Below are positions 30,116 to 39,491 of a stretch of 64,000 nt of DNA, in pieces. Location: contig NZ_JABCQG010000012.1 in assembly GCF_015244565.1 (NCBI RefSeq), forward strand, positions 1 through 64,000. Direction: 5' to 3'. How positions within the stretch are numbered: the first letter of the stretch is position 1; each line of letters opens with the position of its first letter. The notes under the pieces are model-generated. The model was given only the letters and a program-made list of their open reading frames with translations. It was not told where the DNA came from and ran no database searches. Source of the stretch: Gluconobacter vitians (GTDB lineage Bacteria; Pseudomonadota; Alphaproteobacteria; Acetobacterales; Acetobacteraceae). Made by a program: the position numbers and the translations under genes.

Positions 30116-31135
30116 ATGGCAGCACAGTCGGGCCTTCTGGCCGAGGTTACGCGCGGCGGACGGGTAGAATCCCATCATCTGGGCCGGGCTGTTGTGGTGG
30201 ATGCCGATGGTGGCGTGGTCTGGTCCTGTGGCGACGTGGACGCTGCGGTCTTTCCGCGTTCGACTGTCAAATCCCTGCTGGCCATCGAACTGGTGGAAAG
30301 TGGCGCAGCCGACCGTCTGGGTCTGAGCAATGACGCGCTGGCCCTGGCCTGCGCCTCGCATGGCGGCGAAAAGGCCCATGCCGAAATGGCCGCCACGATG
30401 CTGGCTTCCGTGGGGCGGGATGTCGGGTCTCTGGAATGTGGAACGCACTGGCCGACCTATGAACCCGCGGGCCGCGCTCTGGCCGCTGCGCATCAGGACG
30501 CCTGCCCGCTGCACAACAACTGTTCGGGCAAACATGCGGGCATGGTGTGCCTGTCCTGCGATCAGGGCATCGATCCGACCGGCTATATCGATCCGTCCCA
30601 CGAGATCCAGCGCCGCGTGACGGATGTGCTCGCCGCCATGATGGATACGCCGCATGACGACAGCAATCGCGGTATGGATGGTTGCTCCATGCCGACCTAT
30701 GCCGTGCCTCTGAAAGCGCTGGCGAAAGGTTTTGCAAGATTTGGTGCGGGAACCGGTCTGTCCGAAGGGCGTTTCCGTGCGGCTACACGACTTCGTGAGG
30801 CCGTGGCGGTCAATCCGTTCATGGTCGCAGGGACGGGACGCTACGACACGAAGATCATGGATCGCTTCGGGACAAGGGCTTTTGTGAAGATGGGTGCAGA
30901 AGGCGTGATGATCGCCTCGCTGCCGGAGCTGGGTCTCGGTCTGGCGATCAAGACCGATGACGGCGCCAACCGTGCGGCGGAGGTCGCGATGTCCGCACTG
31001 ATGCGTCGTTTTGGCAGTGAAATCCTGTGCAGGAATGAGGCAGACTGCGAGATTCTGGACGCAACATCCACCCAGATCCTGCGGAACTGGAACGGCTTTA
31101 CGGTGGGTGAAATCCGCTCTGCCCTCCCGCGATAA
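30116..31135 (+). CDS. Bacterial L-asparaginase II (rhizobial ReAV-type)
   Basis: 339 residues from ATG 30116. It belongs to the rhizobial asparaginase II family rather than the E. coli AnsA/B fold. Signatures are FPRSTVKSLLAIELVESGAADR, ACASHGGEKAHAEM and CPLHNNCSGKHAGMVCL, then the late VAVNPFMVAGTGRYDTKIM. It should hydrolyse asparagine to aspartate and ammonia. The start follows AGGGGAACAATCAA. Transcribed with the preceding gene or alone; 87 bases separate it from the sugar transporter. Confidence 0.9.
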   Translation: MAAQSGLLAEVTRGGRVESHHLGRAVVVDADGGVVWSCGDVDAAVFPRSTVKSLLAIELVESGAADRLGLSNDALALACASHGGEKAHAEMAATMLASVGRDVGSLECGTHWPTYEPAGRALAAAHQDACPLHNNCSGKHAGMVCLSCDQGIDPTGYIDPSHEIQRRVTDVLAAMMDTPHDDSNRGMDGCSMPTYAVPLKALAKGFARFGAGTGLSEGRFRAATRLREAVAVNPFMVAGTGRYDTKIMDRFGTRAFVKMGAEGVMIASLPELGLGLAIKTDDGANRAAEVAMSALMRRFGSEILCRNEADCEILDATSTQILRNWNGFTVGEIRSALPR

Positions 31136-31161
31136 GCGGATTTGTGTTATAGGTTACGGAT

Positions 31162-31190
31162 ATGACAGCCGGGTGACAGATTGATGTCAT
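31162..31190. promoter_or_regulatory. Inverted ATGACA/TGTCAT repeat upstream of the sugar transporter
   Basis: ATGACA (31162-31167) and TGTCAT (31185-31190) are inverted, with another direct TGACAG copy at about 31174. The set lies 33-61 bases before the transporter start and could be an operator; no regulator is identified. Confidence 0.25.
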
Positions 31191-31222
31191 TTTATGACTG
31201 AGTGAAAGGAACGCGCCACAAT

Positions 31223-32650
31223 ATGAATGATCAGGTCGGGACAAACGGGACCATTTCGCCACAGGATGACGCCACACCATCCATTTTCGACGCAACACGT
31301 TTCAAGATCATTGCGATCGGCGTGATTGCCGCCCTGGCTGGCCTCATGTCCGGACTTGATATTGGTGTTGTGGCCGGCGCGCTGGATCTTTTCGGCAGGG
31401 AATACCATGCCTCCACCGTCGCGCTGGAATGGGTCGTCAGCTCCATGATGGCCGGTGCAGCAGCCGGGGCGCTGAGTGCAGGCTGGATGTCCAAGACCCT
31501 TGGCCGCAAGCATTCCCTGATCGTGGGTGGTGCGATTTTCGTGATTGGCACGATCGGCTGTGCGATGAGCTGGTCGGTCGCATCCATGATTTCTTTTCGG
31601 GTGGTCATGGGCGTCGCAGTCGGGATTTCCGCCTTCACCGCCCCGCTGTACCTGTCGGAAATCGCCAGTGAGGATGCGCGCGGGGCGATGGTTTCGACCT
31701 ATCAGCTCATGGTGACGGTCGGCATTTTCATCGCGTTCCTGTCCGACACGTATTTTTCCTACAGCGGCAACTGGCGCTGGATGTTCGGCGTGGCGGGCAT
31801 TCCCGCCATTCTGTTCCTGACCGGCGTACTGTTCCTGCCCTACAGCCCGCGCTGGCTGATGGCGCAGGGGCGTCACAAGGAAGCACGGCAGATCCTGCTG
31901 GACCTGCGTGAGGATCCGCTGACGGCTGCCAGGGAAATCCGCGCCATCCGCGAGCAGCTCGAGACGAAGCAGGAGGGTTTCAAACTCTTCCGCACCAATC
32001 CCAATTTCCGCCGCTCCGTGGCGCTGGGCGTGATGCTGCAGATGATGCAGCAGCTCGCGGGCATCAACATCGTCATGTATTACGCGCCCAATATTCTCGC
32101 GGCCGCGCATTTCGATGAACAGTCGCAGATGTGGTGCACGGCGATCATCGGCCTGGTGAACATGCTCGCGACTTTCGTGGCGCTGGGACTGGTCGATCGC
32201 TGGGGCCGCAAGCCGATCCTTTATGCGGGCTTCACGGTCATGGCGCTCGGCATGGGTGTTCTGGCCATGCTGCTGCAGACCGGCATGACCACGCAGTCCT
32301 CGCAGATCGCGGCCGTCTTTCTGCTGATGATCTTCTGCGCCGGTTTTGCCATGTCGGCCGGTCCGCTGATGTGGGTTCTGTGTTCCGAAATCCAGCCGCT
32401 GGCCGGACGTGATTTCGGGATCGCCATCTCGACCTTCACCAACTGGATGACGAATCTTCTGGTGGGTGTGAGCTTCCTGACGCTCATGCAGACGCTGGGA
32501 ACGGCAGGCACGTTCTGGCTCTTTGCCGGACTGAACGCGCTGTTCCTGCTGCTGACAATCCTGTTCGTGCCCGAGACCCGGGGCATGTCTCTGGCCGTCA
32601 TTGAAAAACGGCTCATGCAGGGTGTGAAACTCCGCAAACTGGGCCGTTAG
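31223..32650 (+). CDS. Sugar:H+ symporter, MFS sugar-porter family (GalP/XylE-like)
   Basis: 475 residues, 12 membrane helices. Sugar-porter signatures are all present: GWMSKTLGRK after helix 2, PYSPRWLMAQGR after helix 6, QQLAGINIVMYYAPNI in helix 7, VDRWGRKP after helix 8 and PETRGMSLAVIE at the end. It probably imports a hexose or pentose by proton symport across the inner membrane. The start ATG 31223 was chosen over an earlier in-frame one because of the AAAGGAACGCGCC site and the hydrophilic tail. It ends in a strong terminator. Confidence 0.95.
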   Translation: MNDQVGTNGTISPQDDATPSIFDATRFKIIAIGVIAALAGLMSGLDIGVVAGALDLFGREYHASTVALEWVVSSMMAGAAAGALSAGWMSKTLGRKHSLIVGGAIFVIGTIGCAMSWSVASMISFRVVMGVAVGISAFTAPLYLSEIASEDARGAMVSTYQLMVTVGIFIAFLSDTYFSYSGNWRWMFGVAGIPAILFLTGVLFLPYSPRWLMAQGRHKEARQILLDLREDPLTAAREIRAIREQLETKQEGFKLFRTNPNFRRSVALGVMLQMMQQLAGINIVMYYAPNILAAAHFDEQSQMWCTAIIGLVNMLATFVALGLVDRWGRKPILYAGFTVMALGMGVLAMLLQTGMTTQSSQIAAVFLLMIFCAGFAMSAGPLMWVLCSEIQPLAGRDFGIAISTFTNWMTNLLVGVSFLTLMQTLGTAGTFWLFAGLNALFLLLTILFVPETRGMSLAVIEKRLMQGVKLRKLGR

Positions 32651-32681
32651 AGCTTTCCGGGCATCACCATCGAGTGACCAT

Positions 32682-32710
32682 GCGCCCGGCCCTTCTGGCC
32701 GGGCGTTTTC
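32682..32710 (+). terminator. Rho-independent terminator of the sugar transporter
   Basis: CGCCCGGCC and GGCCGGGCG form a 9-base-pair stem around CTTCT, followed by TTTTC. Confidence 0.9.
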
Positions 32711-32737
32711 ATGTAAACCTTCATCAAGGAAACGCGC

Positions 32738-33160
32738 TTGAGCGAATTCTCCAGATCCTCCCGTGACCTCAGCCGCAATGTGAGCAGGGGCGGCGTCCTG
32801 CTTGTCTATGCGCTTTATATCGCCCGCTTCTTTACGGGGATCAGCCTTCTGGCGGGTGTGGTCCTTGCCTATATTCTGCGCGGATCGAGCGTGGGCGTGG
32901 AGCGGGCGCATCTGAACTGGCTGGTGCGCCTGTTCTGGTATGACGTGGCGTTCATCATCGGTTCGGCCGCCCTGTTCCTGGCCTGCTTCATGACCGAACC
33001 GCCGGGAAGCTCCGGTCCCGGTCAGCTTCTTTTCCTGCTGCCGATCGGTATTTTTGTCCTGTGGAATATTGTTCTGCTGGTCTCACTGGTTGTGGGCCTG
33101 CGCGGTTTTCTGGCCGGGCGTGGTCCGCTGCCGGAACGCTTTCGGGTACTGGCGGAGTAA
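32738..33160 (+). CDS. Small four-helix membrane protein, paralogue 1
   Basis: 140 residues with TTG start 32738 and AAGGA site 7 bases upstream. Segment LLVYALYIARFFTGISLLAGVVLAYILRG is followed by ERAHLNWLVRLFWYDVAFIIGSAALFLACF and two further hydrophobic stretches. It resembles the DUF4870-type proteins of short multi-helix membrane topology. The next gene (33300) is a clear paralogue: both carry LLVYALYIA.FFTG and a downstream W-V-R-FWY motif. Function unknown. Confidence 0.75.
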   Translation: MSEFSRSSRDLSRNVSRGGVLLVYALYIARFFTGISLLAGVVLAYILRGSSVGVERAHLNWLVRLFWYDVAFIIGSAALFLACFMTEPPGSSGPGQLLFLLPIGIFVLWNIVLLVSLVVGLRGFLAGRGPLPERFRVLAE

Positions 33161-33299
33161 GGGTTTGTACGAACTGGCGTAATTCGCCATTTCCGGCTGT
33201 TTCAGATGGTTATCAATGCCGGAATGTCAGGAAATCCGCTTCTGGCACGATTCATGCATCGAGGTTGCTGTCGAGTTTTTCTCAGAGGAGTGTTCCCTC

Positions 33300-33725
33300 A
33301 TGTATGCATCCTATGCCCCTTATGAACCTGCCCGCCAGCATGACCGCAGAGGCGATGCCGACACCGGTCGTGATCTGGTTCTGCTGGTTTATGCGCTGTA
33401 CATCGCCGGCTTCTTTACGGGGGTCACGGCCCTGATCGGCGTCATCATCGCGCATAGAAGCCGCCGTTTCGCCACGGGTCTGAAGCGTGCGCAACTGGAC
33501 TGGCAGGTGCGGATGTTCTGGTATGGCGCGCTCGCACTGACGGTCATCGGGATGATCCATCTCATGGTCATGGGGCTGGGCGCCATCACGGGCGGTCTGG
33601 GTCTGGTGTTCATGGTGGTGCCGTGGGGGCTGACACTGGCCTGGGGCATTCTCACGGCTTGGGCGATCGCGCGCGGCGTTCATGCAGCACTCCTCAACCG
33701 CCCCGTCGCCTCTGCACAGTTCTGA
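33300..33725 (+). CDS. Small membrane protein, paralogue 2
   Basis: 141 residues from ATG 33300, with AGAGGAG about 12 bases upstream. It shares LLVYALYIAGFFTGVTALIGVIIAH and LDWQVRMFWYGALAL with the preceding gene, so the pair arose by tandem duplication. The N-terminal 20 residues (YASYAPYEPARQH...) are soluble and different. Three or four membrane helices, function unknown. The DUF4097 gene follows 19 bases later, probably in one operon. Confidence 0.75.
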   Translation: MYASYAPYEPARQHDRRGDADTGRDLVLLVYALYIAGFFTGVTALIGVIIAHRSRRFATGLKRAQLDWQVRMFWYGALALTVIGMIHLMVMGLGAITGGLGLVFMVVPWGLTLAWGILTAWAIARGVHAALLNRPVASAQF

Positions 33726-33744
33726 AGCCGGAAAGCCCCTTCCC

Positions 33745-34482
33745 ATGACCCGTTTTGCACTTTCCTTTTCTGTCCTCGCCCTTGGGACCGCACTGGCTTT
33801 TCCGGTCTGTGCGGCACCGATGAACCAGTCTTCAATTTCCGACGACATCTCTGAATCCACCCTTCCCGAGGGCGGAAAATTCGCCACCATCAGCGGAGAC
33901 GTCAGCATCGGAACATCCAGTGGCGCCCTGTCTGTCCGGACTGTCAGTGGCGACATTCATATCGAGCAGTCCAAAGGCCCGCTGGATGTCCGTACGGTCA
34001 GCGGAACACTGGATGTGGATCATGTCGGTGGATCTGCCGAAATTCGCAGTGCCAGCGGAAATGTGACGCTGGATCATGCCGATCAGAGCGTCTCCATCCG
34101 GAGCATGAGCGGCGAGAGCACAATCAATCATGCGGCCCGGGACGTCATGATCCACAGTGTCAGTGGCGACACGACCCTCACGCTGGATGCCGCAACGCAG
34201 GCGCGAACGATCGAGATCGGCACGGTCAGCGGTGACATAACGGTTCACTTGTCGCACGGTTTTGGCGGAACATTCGACATCCGCCTGAAACAGCGCCGGA
34301 CCGACAAGGCTCTGCCGCTGGAACAGTCCCTGGGTCTGACGGTGCAGACGGGGAACTGGGAAAAAGAATCCGCCGGATCAGAAGAGGTCCGGACGATCAC
34401 GGCCACCGGCAAGGTTGGTGATGGCCGGGATCATGTCGTGATCCGCAGCGTGACCGGTACTCTAAAGCTCATTCAGGACTGA
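33745..34482 (+). CDS. Exported DUF4097-type beta-repeat protein
   Basis: 245 residues with a signal peptide (TRFALSFSVLALGTALAFPVCA). The mature chain is built of a short repeat, each ending in a SG-containing turn: ISGD, VSGD, VSGT, ASGN, MSGE, VSGD, VSGD at roughly 15-25 residue intervals. This is the layout of DUF4097 right-handed beta-solenoids. Such proteins are surface or periplasmic, of unknown role. It overlaps the converging pseudouridine synthase gene by 10 bases. Confidence 0.85.
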   Translation: MTRFALSFSVLALGTALAFPVCAAPMNQSSISDDISESTLPEGGKFATISGDVSIGTSSGALSVRTVSGDIHIEQSKGPLDVRTVSGTLDVDHVGGSAEIRSASGNVTLDHADQSVSIRSMSGESTINHAARDVMIHSVSGDTTLTLDAATQARTIEIGTVSGDITVHLSHGFGGTFDIRLKQRRTDKALPLEQSLGLTVQTGNWEKESAGSEEVRTITATGKVGDGRDHVVIRSVTGTLKLIQD

Positions 34483-35270
34483 ACGGCGCTTTCACAACCC
34501 ATCGCCCGCAGGGTCTCCGCCATGAACTCCGGCGGGGGTGCCTGCGCGCTGAGCGTATCGGACGGCAGGTCCAGTTCCAGACTGCGGGCCAGAAGATGCA
34601 GTCCCGGCAGGCTTGAGCCATCCGGAGCAGGGGTTCCGTAAACCGGATCGCCAAGGATGGGCGTGCCCAGTTCCGCGCAATGGATGCGCGCCTGATGGGT
34701 GCGTCCCGTGAGCAGTTCCAGCTCTACCCAGCACAGACCCTTGCCACGCCCCAGAACCCGCCAGCGCGTGCGGGATTCATCGCCCTTCGGATCGACGACC
34801 ATCCGCCAGCCCGAAGCATCAGACTGACGCAGAAGCTGCGCGTCGATCTTGCCGCTGTCCTGCGGAAGGTCGCCTACCACGACGGCCCAGTACAGCTTGC
34901 GGACCTGCCGCTCCTGAAACGCCTTCTGCGCCTCGATCAGCGCCGTCTTGCGCCGTGCGACCAGCAGACAGCCGGACGTGTCCGCATCCAGCCGATGCGC
35001 CAGCCACGGCCCCCCGCGCGGATGCGGGAGCAGTCGTGTCTCAACGGAATCCTGCGTGGACGGACCGGGATGCACGGCCAGCCCAGCCGGTTTGTCCAGA
35101 ATCAGGAAGCGGGGTGTTTCCAGCAGGACGGGAATGTCCATGCCGGGGTGAAATGGGGTGCGCGGCCCTTCCGGGGCAGGGGAGGCGGCCTGTTGGGACA
35201 GGCGCCGGGGTTTGTGTGCGTTGCGCGCGGCTTTTGCGCGGCGGATCCGGTCTTTCCGGTCAGTCTTCAT
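34473..35270 (-). CDS. RluA-family 23S rRNA/tRNA pseudouridine synthase
   Basis: 265 residues without an S4 domain. The catalytic aspartate is in HRLDADTSGCLLVARRKTALIEAQKAF. Other motifs are LILDKPAGLAVHPGPSTQDS and ELLTGRTHQARIHCAELGTPILGDPVYG. It converts uridine to pseudouridine in rRNA or tRNA; which one is uncertain because it lacks the S4 domain of RluD. The first 20 residues are Lys/Arg-rich. The start overlaps the upstream ftsK stop by 11 bases, giving translational coupling. Confidence 0.9.
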   Translation of the reverse strand: MKTDRKDRIRRAKAARNAHKPRRLSQQAASPAPEGPRTPFHPGMDIPVLLETPRFLILDKPAGLAVHPGPSTQDSVETRLLPHPRGGPWLAHRLDADTSGCLLVARRKTALIEAQKAFQERQVRKLYWAVVVGDLPQDSGKIDAQLLRQSDASGWRMVVDPKGDESRTRWRVLGRGKGLCWVELELLTGRTHQARIHCAELGTPILGDPVYGTPAPDGSSLPGLHLLARSLELDLPSDTLSAQAPPPEFMAETLRAMGCESAVQS

Positions 35271-38004
35271 GCTCTTCCTTGCGGCGGATCAGGATCTCGC
35301 GTTTGCCCACATGGTTGGCAGCGCCGATGATGCCTTCCTTTTCCATCTGGTCGATCAGCTTGGCCGCGCGGTTATAGCCGATCGAGAGATGGCGCTGGAT
35401 GAAGCTGGTGGAGGCGCGGCCTTCACGCATGACGATGTCCACCGCCTGATCGAACAGGCTGCCTTCGCCGTCACCGCCCGAGCCGGCCCCTGCCGTCAGG
35501 CCGCCCGCGCTGTCATCATCCTGACCGGACACCACGTCATCGTTATAGATCGGATCGCCCTTGGAGCGCAGATCCGCCACCACGGCTTCGACTTCCTCAT
35601 CCGCCACGAACGGGCCGTGGACACGCGTGATGCGCCCGCCGCCCTGCATGAACAGCATGTCACCCTGACCCAGAAGCTGTTCTGCGCCCTGTTCCTGAAG
35701 GATGGTGCGGCTGTCGAACTTGCTGATGACCTGGAAGGAAATACGGGTCGGGAAGTTAGCCTTGATGGTGCCGGTGATGACGTCAACGGAAGGCCGCTGC
35801 GTTGCCATGATGACGTGAATGCCGGCCGCACGGGCCTTCTGGGCCAGACGCTGCACCGCTGTCTCGATTTCCTTACCAGCGACCATCATCAGGTCGGCCA
35901 TTTCGTCGATGACGACGACGATATAGGGCAGGTTCTCCGTCGCGACCTGCTGTTCGTCGAACACCGGACGGCCCGTCTCGGGATCGAAACCGGTCTGCAC
36001 CCGCTTGGTGACCATCTCGCCCGTGGCGCGAAGCTGGTTCACGCGCTCGTTGTAGCCGTTGATGTTACGGACCTGAAGCTGCGCCATCAGGCGATAGCGG
36101 CGGTCCATTTCCTGCACGGTCCATTTCAGCGCGCTGACGGCCTTGGTCGGTTCCGTGACAACCGGGGTCAGGAGATGCGGGATACCATCATAGATCGACA
36201 GTTCGAGGATCTTGGGATCGATCATGATCAGGCGGCACTCTTCCGGGCTGAGCCGGTAGAGCAGCGACAGGATCATGGCGTTCACGCCGACCGACTTACC
36301 CGAACCCGTCGTACCTGCGACGAGCAGATGCGGCATTTTCGCAAGGTCCGTATAGACCGGCACACCGGCAATATCCTTGCCGAGCGCGATCTGAAGACGT
36401 CCGGTTCCGTTCAGCCATTCCGGTGTGCGCAGCAGTTCGGAGAAATAGACCGTCTCGCGCTTGGCGTTGGGAACCTCGATACCGATCACGTTCCGGCCGG
36501 GCACGGTCGCGATCCGCACGCTCAGAACGGAGAGCGAGCGTGCAATGTCGTCGGCCAGTCCGATTACGCGGGACGACCGGATGCCCGGTGCGGGCTCCAG
36601 TTCATACAGCGTGACGACCGGACCGGCATGGATGTCGCCAATCGTGCCCTGCACGCCATAATCGGCCAGAACGCTTTCCAGCAGACGGGCATTAGATTGC
36701 AGGGTTTCCTGCGAAGGACCCGTTACGGCATGTGGTGGCGGCGGGTTCAGCAGGGCGAGAGAGGGCAGTTCCCAGCCGGTTGCCACGGCATTGCGCGGCG
36801 CGGCAGGGCGTGCGGGGACCGGCTCGGGCGGACGTTCCGCACGGCGCATCCCGAACAGGCCACGTTTCTGCGGCTCGGGTTCCGGCGGCGTGTCGATGCT
36901 GCTCTGCGGCAGATCCTCGTCCATTTCGTCGTCCATCTGCCGACGCAGCGCAGGCGGCGGCGCTTCACGCTGGCGGGCAATCTGCGCCAGACGCTCGGCA
37001 TAGGGATTGGACGGTGCGTCTTCTTCCTGCGGGGCTGCGGCCTGGCGGGCACGGTCAGCCGCGGCTTCCGTCTTGCTGGTCTGACGTTCAGCGGCTGGCT
37101 TGCCGTAGGTATCGTCCTGCGTTTCCATCGGCGGCTGCATCCAGCCGGTATTCTGCGGGACGAAGGGCGCCGGACGGGATCGCGGATCACTCTTGCCGAA
37201 GCTGCGGCGCAGGAAGGACAGGGGAGCTGCATCCGCGGCCGGAGCACTGCCAGCGGGGCTCGGCTGGAACTCGTACATCCGTGGGTCCGGGGCGGGGCGG
37301 TCGGAGGTCTGCGGACCGTTCATGCGCTTTGCGATGGCGAAAGGCTGGCGGCCCAGAAGCATGAGCGTCTGGCCAAGCGCGCGCCATTCGCGGGCTTCAA
37401 GACCCATGGCCAGTGGCAGCAGAAGTCCCATCAGCAGCAGAACCAGAATGACGGCAATGGCGTTGCCGGCAGCACCGGCTTCGGCATGAGCCGCAGCCAG
37501 AAGACGTTGTGCGCAGGATACGCCCATTTCTCCACCCAGACCGCTGGCGGTCGGCCAGGCGACCTGAAGGCCGGGGACGAGAAGCTGGAGCGTGCCGATA
37601 AAGGTGGCGCTGGCGGGCAGGAGGGCGAGGGCGGCCACGATCCGCAGGATCGGCAGGCTCATGCCGTGATGACGGACCATGCGCCAGGCCCAGGCGAGCA
37701 GAATGACGATCGGCATGCCGCTGCCAAGGCCGAGCCACTGGATCAGCCCGTCCGAAATGGTCGCGCCCGTGCGGCCCAGCAGGTTCGTCGGCTGCGTTCC
37801 GGTCGAGGTGTTGAAGGACGGATCGTGCGGATTGAAGCTCCACAGGGCGATCCCGACCGCCACGGCGAAGATCAGCAGGACAAGCCCGAGCAGCTCCATG
37901 CAGCGTGCGCGCAGGGCACTGCGCAGTTTTGGTGTCATGTGCCGGTCATGCGCGTCGCGGACGATGTTGCGCACTGTACTGGTCGATCGGCTGAACGCGG
38001 CCAA
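35260..38004 (-). CDS. ftsK: DNA translocase FtsK
   Basis: 914 residues. Four predicted N-terminal membrane helices (about 35-190) anchor it at the division septum. A Pro/Gln/Arg-rich linker (200-400) follows, then the RecA-type motor: Walker A GTTGSGKSVGVN near residue 566 and the Walker B-region VVVIDEMADLMMVAGKEIE. The C-terminal gamma winged helix (about 845-910) binds polar DNA motifs: GRASTSFIQRHLSIGYNRAAKLIDQMEKEGI. It moves chromosome termini during division. The pseudouridine-synthase gene overlaps its 3' end. Confidence 0.97.
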   Translation of the reverse strand: MAAFSRSTSTVRNIVRDAHDRHMTPKLRSALRARCMELLGLVLLIFAVAVGIALWSFNPHDPSFNTSTGTQPTNLLGRTGATISDGLIQWLGLGSGMPIVILLAWAWRMVRHHGMSLPILRIVAALALLPASATFIGTLQLLVPGLQVAWPTASGLGGEMGVSCAQRLLAAAHAEAGAAGNAIAVILVLLLMGLLLPLAMGLEAREWRALGQTLMLLGRQPFAIAKRMNGPQTSDRPAPDPRMYEFQPSPAGSAPAADAAPLSFLRRSFGKSDPRSRPAPFVPQNTGWMQPPMETQDDTYGKPAAERQTSKTEAAADRARQAAAPQEEDAPSNPYAERLAQIARQREAPPPALRRQMDDEMDEDLPQSSIDTPPEPEPQKRGLFGMRRAERPPEPVPARPAAPRNAVATGWELPSLALLNPPPPHAVTGPSQETLQSNARLLESVLADYGVQGTIGDIHAGPVVTLYELEPAPGIRSSRVIGLADDIARSLSVLSVRIATVPGRNVIGIEVPNAKRETVYFSELLRTPEWLNGTGRLQIALGKDIAGVPVYTDLAKMPHLLVAGTTGSGKSVGVNAMILSLLYRLSPEECRLIMIDPKILELSIYDGIPHLLTPVVTEPTKAVSALKWTVQEMDRRYRLMAQLQVRNINGYNERVNQLRATGEMVTKRVQTGFDPETGRPVFDEQQVATENLPYIVVVIDEMADLMMVAGKEIETAVQRLAQKARAAGIHVIMATQRPSVDVITGTIKANFPTRISFQVISKFDSRTILQEQGAEQLLGQGDMLFMQGGGRITRVHGPFVADEEVEAVVADLRSKGDPIYNDDVVSGQDDDSAGGLTAGAGSGGDGEGSLFDQAVDIVMREGRASTSFIQRHLSIGYNRAAKLIDQMEKEGIIGAANHVGKREILIRRKEEHED

Positions 38005-38093
38005 GTCTCGTCACCCCGTCGGTTTTCTGGATTAGCGGCTTGTAAAATTCACTCTGAACTATAGCCGACAGGGTACTGAATACAGAGGGAAAA

Positions 38094-38693
38094 TTAAGGA
38101 AAAGTGGAGGAATGCCTCCAGATCGTCACCTTCGCGGCCCCGAAACGACGCTCGCAGAGGATTTCTGGCGTCAATGTGGGCATAAAGTGTTCGGAAGGTG
38201 GCACGATGGGTGTGAATTCTTCCGTGGCCCCTGTCTCGGCCACGATCAGCGCGCCTTCCGCCAGCCAGCCGGTCCGCGCCAGCGCCCGCAGACCCGACTC
38301 GACCAGACCTTTGCCATAGGGCGGGTCCAGAAAAACCAGCGTGTAGGGCTCCGTAGCCTTGGGCGGATGCGTGACGCTGCAACTCAGGACACGGGAGCGG
38401 TCCCGCGCCTTGCAGATGTCCAGATTGGCGCGCAGGGCCGCAAGTGCGTTCCGGTCGCGCTCGATGAAGGCGGCCTTTTGTGCCCCGCGCGACAGGGCTT
38501 CGAGGCCCAGCGCGCCGGTTCCGGCATAGCAGTCCAGCACGAGGGCCTGTTCCAGCTCGTCCTGCCCATACCAGGGCGCATGGGCGAGCATATCGAAAAT
38601 CGCCTGTCGCGTGCGGTCCGATGTGGGGCGCGTGCTGGTTCCGGACGGCGCGGTCAGGGCGCGGCCCTTGTTGTCTCCTCCAACAATCCGCAT
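38094..38693 (-). CDS. rsmD: 16S rRNA (guanine966-N2)-methyltransferase RsmD
   Basis: 199 residues. The opening MRIVGGDNKGRALTAPSGTSTRPTSDRTRQAIFDML is the RsmD signature. The SAM-binding loop is VLDCYAGTGALGLEALSRGA, and catalytic DPPYGKG follows. It methylates G966 of 16S rRNA. The 3-base gap to the upstream RluB-type gene shows a tightly packed three-gene operon (39488-40234, 38697-39491, 38094-38693). Confidence 0.95.
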   Translation of the reverse strand: MRIVGGDNKGRALTAPSGTSTRPTSDRTRQAIFDMLAHAPWYGQDELEQALVLDCYAGTGALGLEALSRGAQKAAFIERDRNALAALRANLDICKARDRSRVLSCSVTHPPKATEPYTLVFLDPPYGKGLVESGLRALARTGWLAEGALIVAETGATEEFTPIVPPSEHFMPTLTPEILCERRFGAAKVTIWRHSSTFP

Positions 38694-38696
38694 GGA

Positions 38697-39491
38697 TCAG
38701 CGCGTCCGGTGACGCTTCGGCGCGGGAAGATCCGGCACCTGCTCGCGCAGCGTCTTGCCCGGCACTTCCTCAAGCTCGCGCGCTTTGAGCGAGCCAAGCT
38801 GGAACGGGCCATAGGACAGGCGGATCAGGCGGCTGACATGCAGGTTCAGACCTTCCATGACGCGCCGGATCTCACGGTTCTTACCTTCGCGCAGACTAAC
38901 CGTCAGCCAGGAATTGTCGCCCTTCGTGGAGTCCAGCGCGGCTTCGATGGAGCCGTAGCGCACGCCTTCGTACTCAAATCCGTCGATCAGCGAGGCCAGA
39001 CGCTTCTCGTCCACAACGCCAAAGACGCGTACGCGGTAACGGCGGACCCAGGAGTTGCCTGGAAGTTCAAGGCGGCGGGCCAGCTCACCGTCATTGGTCA
39101 GCAGCAGCAGGCCTTCGGAATTGATATCGAGGCGCCCGACGCTGATGACGCGCGGCATGCCCTCGGGCAGCGTGTCGAACACGGTCTGGCGGCCCTGCGG
39201 GTCCTTGTGCGTCGTCATCAGCCCATCGGGCTTATGATACCGCCACAGCCGCGTGCGCTCGGGGGAGTCTACGGGCTTGCCGTCCACCAGCACGATGTCG
39301 CCCGGCTGCACGAAGGTCGCCGGATGCGTGACGACCTGTCCGCCCAGCTTGATGCGGCCATCCTCGATCATGCGTTCGATATCGCGGCGGCTGGCCACGC
39401 CGGCGCGGGCCAGCGCCTTGGCGATGCGCTCGCCTTTCGGGCCTGAGGTTTCCATGTCGGGGGCGGTGTTTTCGGTATTGTCGTCGGTCAT
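38697..39491 (-). CDS. RluB/RsuA-family pseudouridine synthase
   Basis: 264 residues. An S4 RNA-binding domain is at about 20-65 (GERIAKALARAGVASRRDIERMIEDGRIKLGG). The catalytic region has VGRLDINSEGLLLLTNDGELARRLE and the final signature REGKNREIRRVMEGLNLHVSRLIRLSYGP. It is probably RluB, which modifies U2605 of 23S rRNA. ATG 39491 overlaps the upstream GATase stop in ATGA. Upstream in-frame codons are unlike the family. Confidence 0.93.
   Translation of the reverse strand: MTDDNTENTAPDMETSGPKGERIAKALARAGVASRRDIERMIEDGRIKLGGQVVTHPATFVQPGDIVLVDGKPVDSPERTRLWRYHKPDGLMTTHKDPQGRQTVFDTLPEGMPRVISVGRLDINSEGLLLLTNDGELARRLELPGNSWVRRYRVRVFGVVDEKRLASLIDGFEYEGVRYGSIEAALDSTKGDNSWLTVSLREGKNREIRRVMEGLNLHVSRLIRLSYGPFQLGSLKARELEEVPGKTLREQVPDLPAPKRHRTR

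Noticed and set aside
31187-32911. 574-residue frame antisense to the sugar transporter
   Set aside because: His/Gln/Arg-rich shadow, crosses a strong terminator, no motif.
35158-38064. 968-residue frame antisense to ftsK
   Set aside because: It is the complementary shadow of FtsK, His/Arg-rich and without recognisable motifs.
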